Source: Nitrospiraceae bacterium (lineage in GTDB: Bacteria; Nitrospirota; Thermodesulfovibrionia; Thermodesulfovibrionales; UBA9159). From it: a stretch of DNA of 6,914 bases. The stretch lies in contig DMNE01000098.1 of assembly GCA_003453735.1 (NCBI GenBank), positions 1-6,914 on the forward strand, in the 5' to 3' direction. The notes beneath the pieces are model-generated. The model worked only from the letters and a program-made list of their open reading frames with translations, made no database searches and was not told where the DNA came from. A program made the translations under genes and the position numbers. This document shows positions 6,749 to 6,914 of this stretch, one piece after another (positions within the stretch are counted from its first letter, which is position 1; each line of letters begins with the position of its first letter).

Positions 6749-6777
6749 ATTATGATACAAAACGCATGGGTTTGCAA
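6749..6777 (-). promoter_or_regulatory. Candidate sigma-70 promoter of the two-gene operon
   Basis: On the minus strand, TTGCAA (6772-6777) and CATAAT (6749-6754) are spaced by 17 bases. The -10 box ends eight bases before ATG 6740, so transcription would begin at or only a few bases from the start codon. This implies a very short or leaderless 5' end, which fits the weak ribosome site. The -35 box lies inside the palindrome 6769-6780. Confidence 0.45.
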
Positions 6778-6780
6778 ACC
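6769..6780. promoter_or_regulatory. Perfect 12-base palindrome over the -35 box (possible operator)
   Basis: GGTTTGCAAACC is fully self-complementary. Its centre, TTGCAA, is the proposed -35 box on the minus strand and, being symmetric, could serve as a -35 box on the plus strand too (TAACAC at 6794-6799, 16 bases away). A dimeric regulator bound here could control both directions. Confidence 0.4.
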
Positions 6781-6831
6781 TTTTGTTCCCCGATAACACA
6801 GCATTGCGGGGCTCATCTCCTACAGGTAACA

Positions 6832-6914
6832 ATGATTTCCAACTCCGGTTTGAGCTCGGATAAAACTCAGGAAACTCCAAGCAATATTTGGTTGAAATTT
6901 GCCGGGGATTATGG
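6832..6914 (+). CDS. Possible start of a divergent gene, cut by the right edge
   Basis: An open frame begins at ATG 6832, about five bases after an AGGT ribosome-like site, and stays open for 27 codons to the edge. The visible residues (MISNSGLSSDKTQETPSN, then IWLKFAGDYG) look like a hydrophilic soluble protein start; no family can be told from this. It would be divergent from the two-gene operon and could share the palindromic control site. A 66-codon frame without stops also exists on the opposite strand here, so chance openness is a real possibility. Confidence 0.3.
   Translation, partial: MISNSGLSSDKTQETPSNIWLKFAGDY

Noticed and set aside
6788..6811. CCCCG/CGGGG inverted repeat as a terminator
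   Set aside because: The five-pair stem has a 14-base loop and there is no T-run after it on either strand.
6716..6913. 66-codon open minus-strand frame at the right edge overlapping the operon promoter
   Set aside because: No start is visible, it runs across a good promoter and the start of the exported-protein gene, and its composition is not distinctive; chance is the simplest reading.

Overview
The window looks like a chromosomal stretch of a Gram-negative-type bacterium with moderate GC. Reading frames, Shine-Dalgarno sites and signal peptides are all bacterial. The mix of a plasma-membrane-type proton P-ATPase, a TMTC-like membrane protein with TPR repeats, a PilZ protein and a DUF2950 protein is what I would expect from Nitrospirota or Desulfobacterota (deltaproteobacterial) lineages. 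That assignment is inference from family resemblance only. There is no rRNA, tRNA, CRISPR array or recognisable insertion sequence.

Left part (1-1468, all minus strand). The first 888 bases encode the N-terminal 296 residues of a P3A-type H+-ATPase that runs off the left edge. Immediately upstream lies a broken remnant of recQ (1002-1293). It keeps the Walker A region but has two frame-breaking deletions and has lost everything after roughly the first 100 residues. A plausible promoter precedes the remnant.

Centre (1469-4702). A large minus-strand gene (1469-3511) encodes a polytopic GT-C-type protein fused to about six TPR units, the bacterial counterpart of TMTC/DUF1736 proteins. It diverges from a plus-strand PilZ gene (about 4270-4662) with intact c-di-GMP-binding motifs. 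The roughly 750 bases between them hold no convincing full gene. They contain short coding-like frames on the minus strand, the best being 58 codons at 3931-4107, and may be decayed coding DNA.

Right part (4703-6914). Two minus-strand genes form a probable operon. The first (5727-6740) encodes an exported protein with an extremely aromatic segment, a His cluster and a Gly/His-rich tail. The second (4703-5662) encodes an exported DUF2950 protein with a very strong ribosome binding site. A 7-bp-arm dyad lies in the 64-base gap between them. Upstream of the pair is a promoter whose -35 box sits inside a perfect 12-base palindrome. A possible plus-strand gene starts at 6832 and leaves the window, so this palindrome may control a divergent pair.

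No complete novel defence or mobile system is visible. The items most worth a second look are the aromatic/His-rich exported protein with its DUF2950 partner, the palindromic control site, and the decayed recQ.
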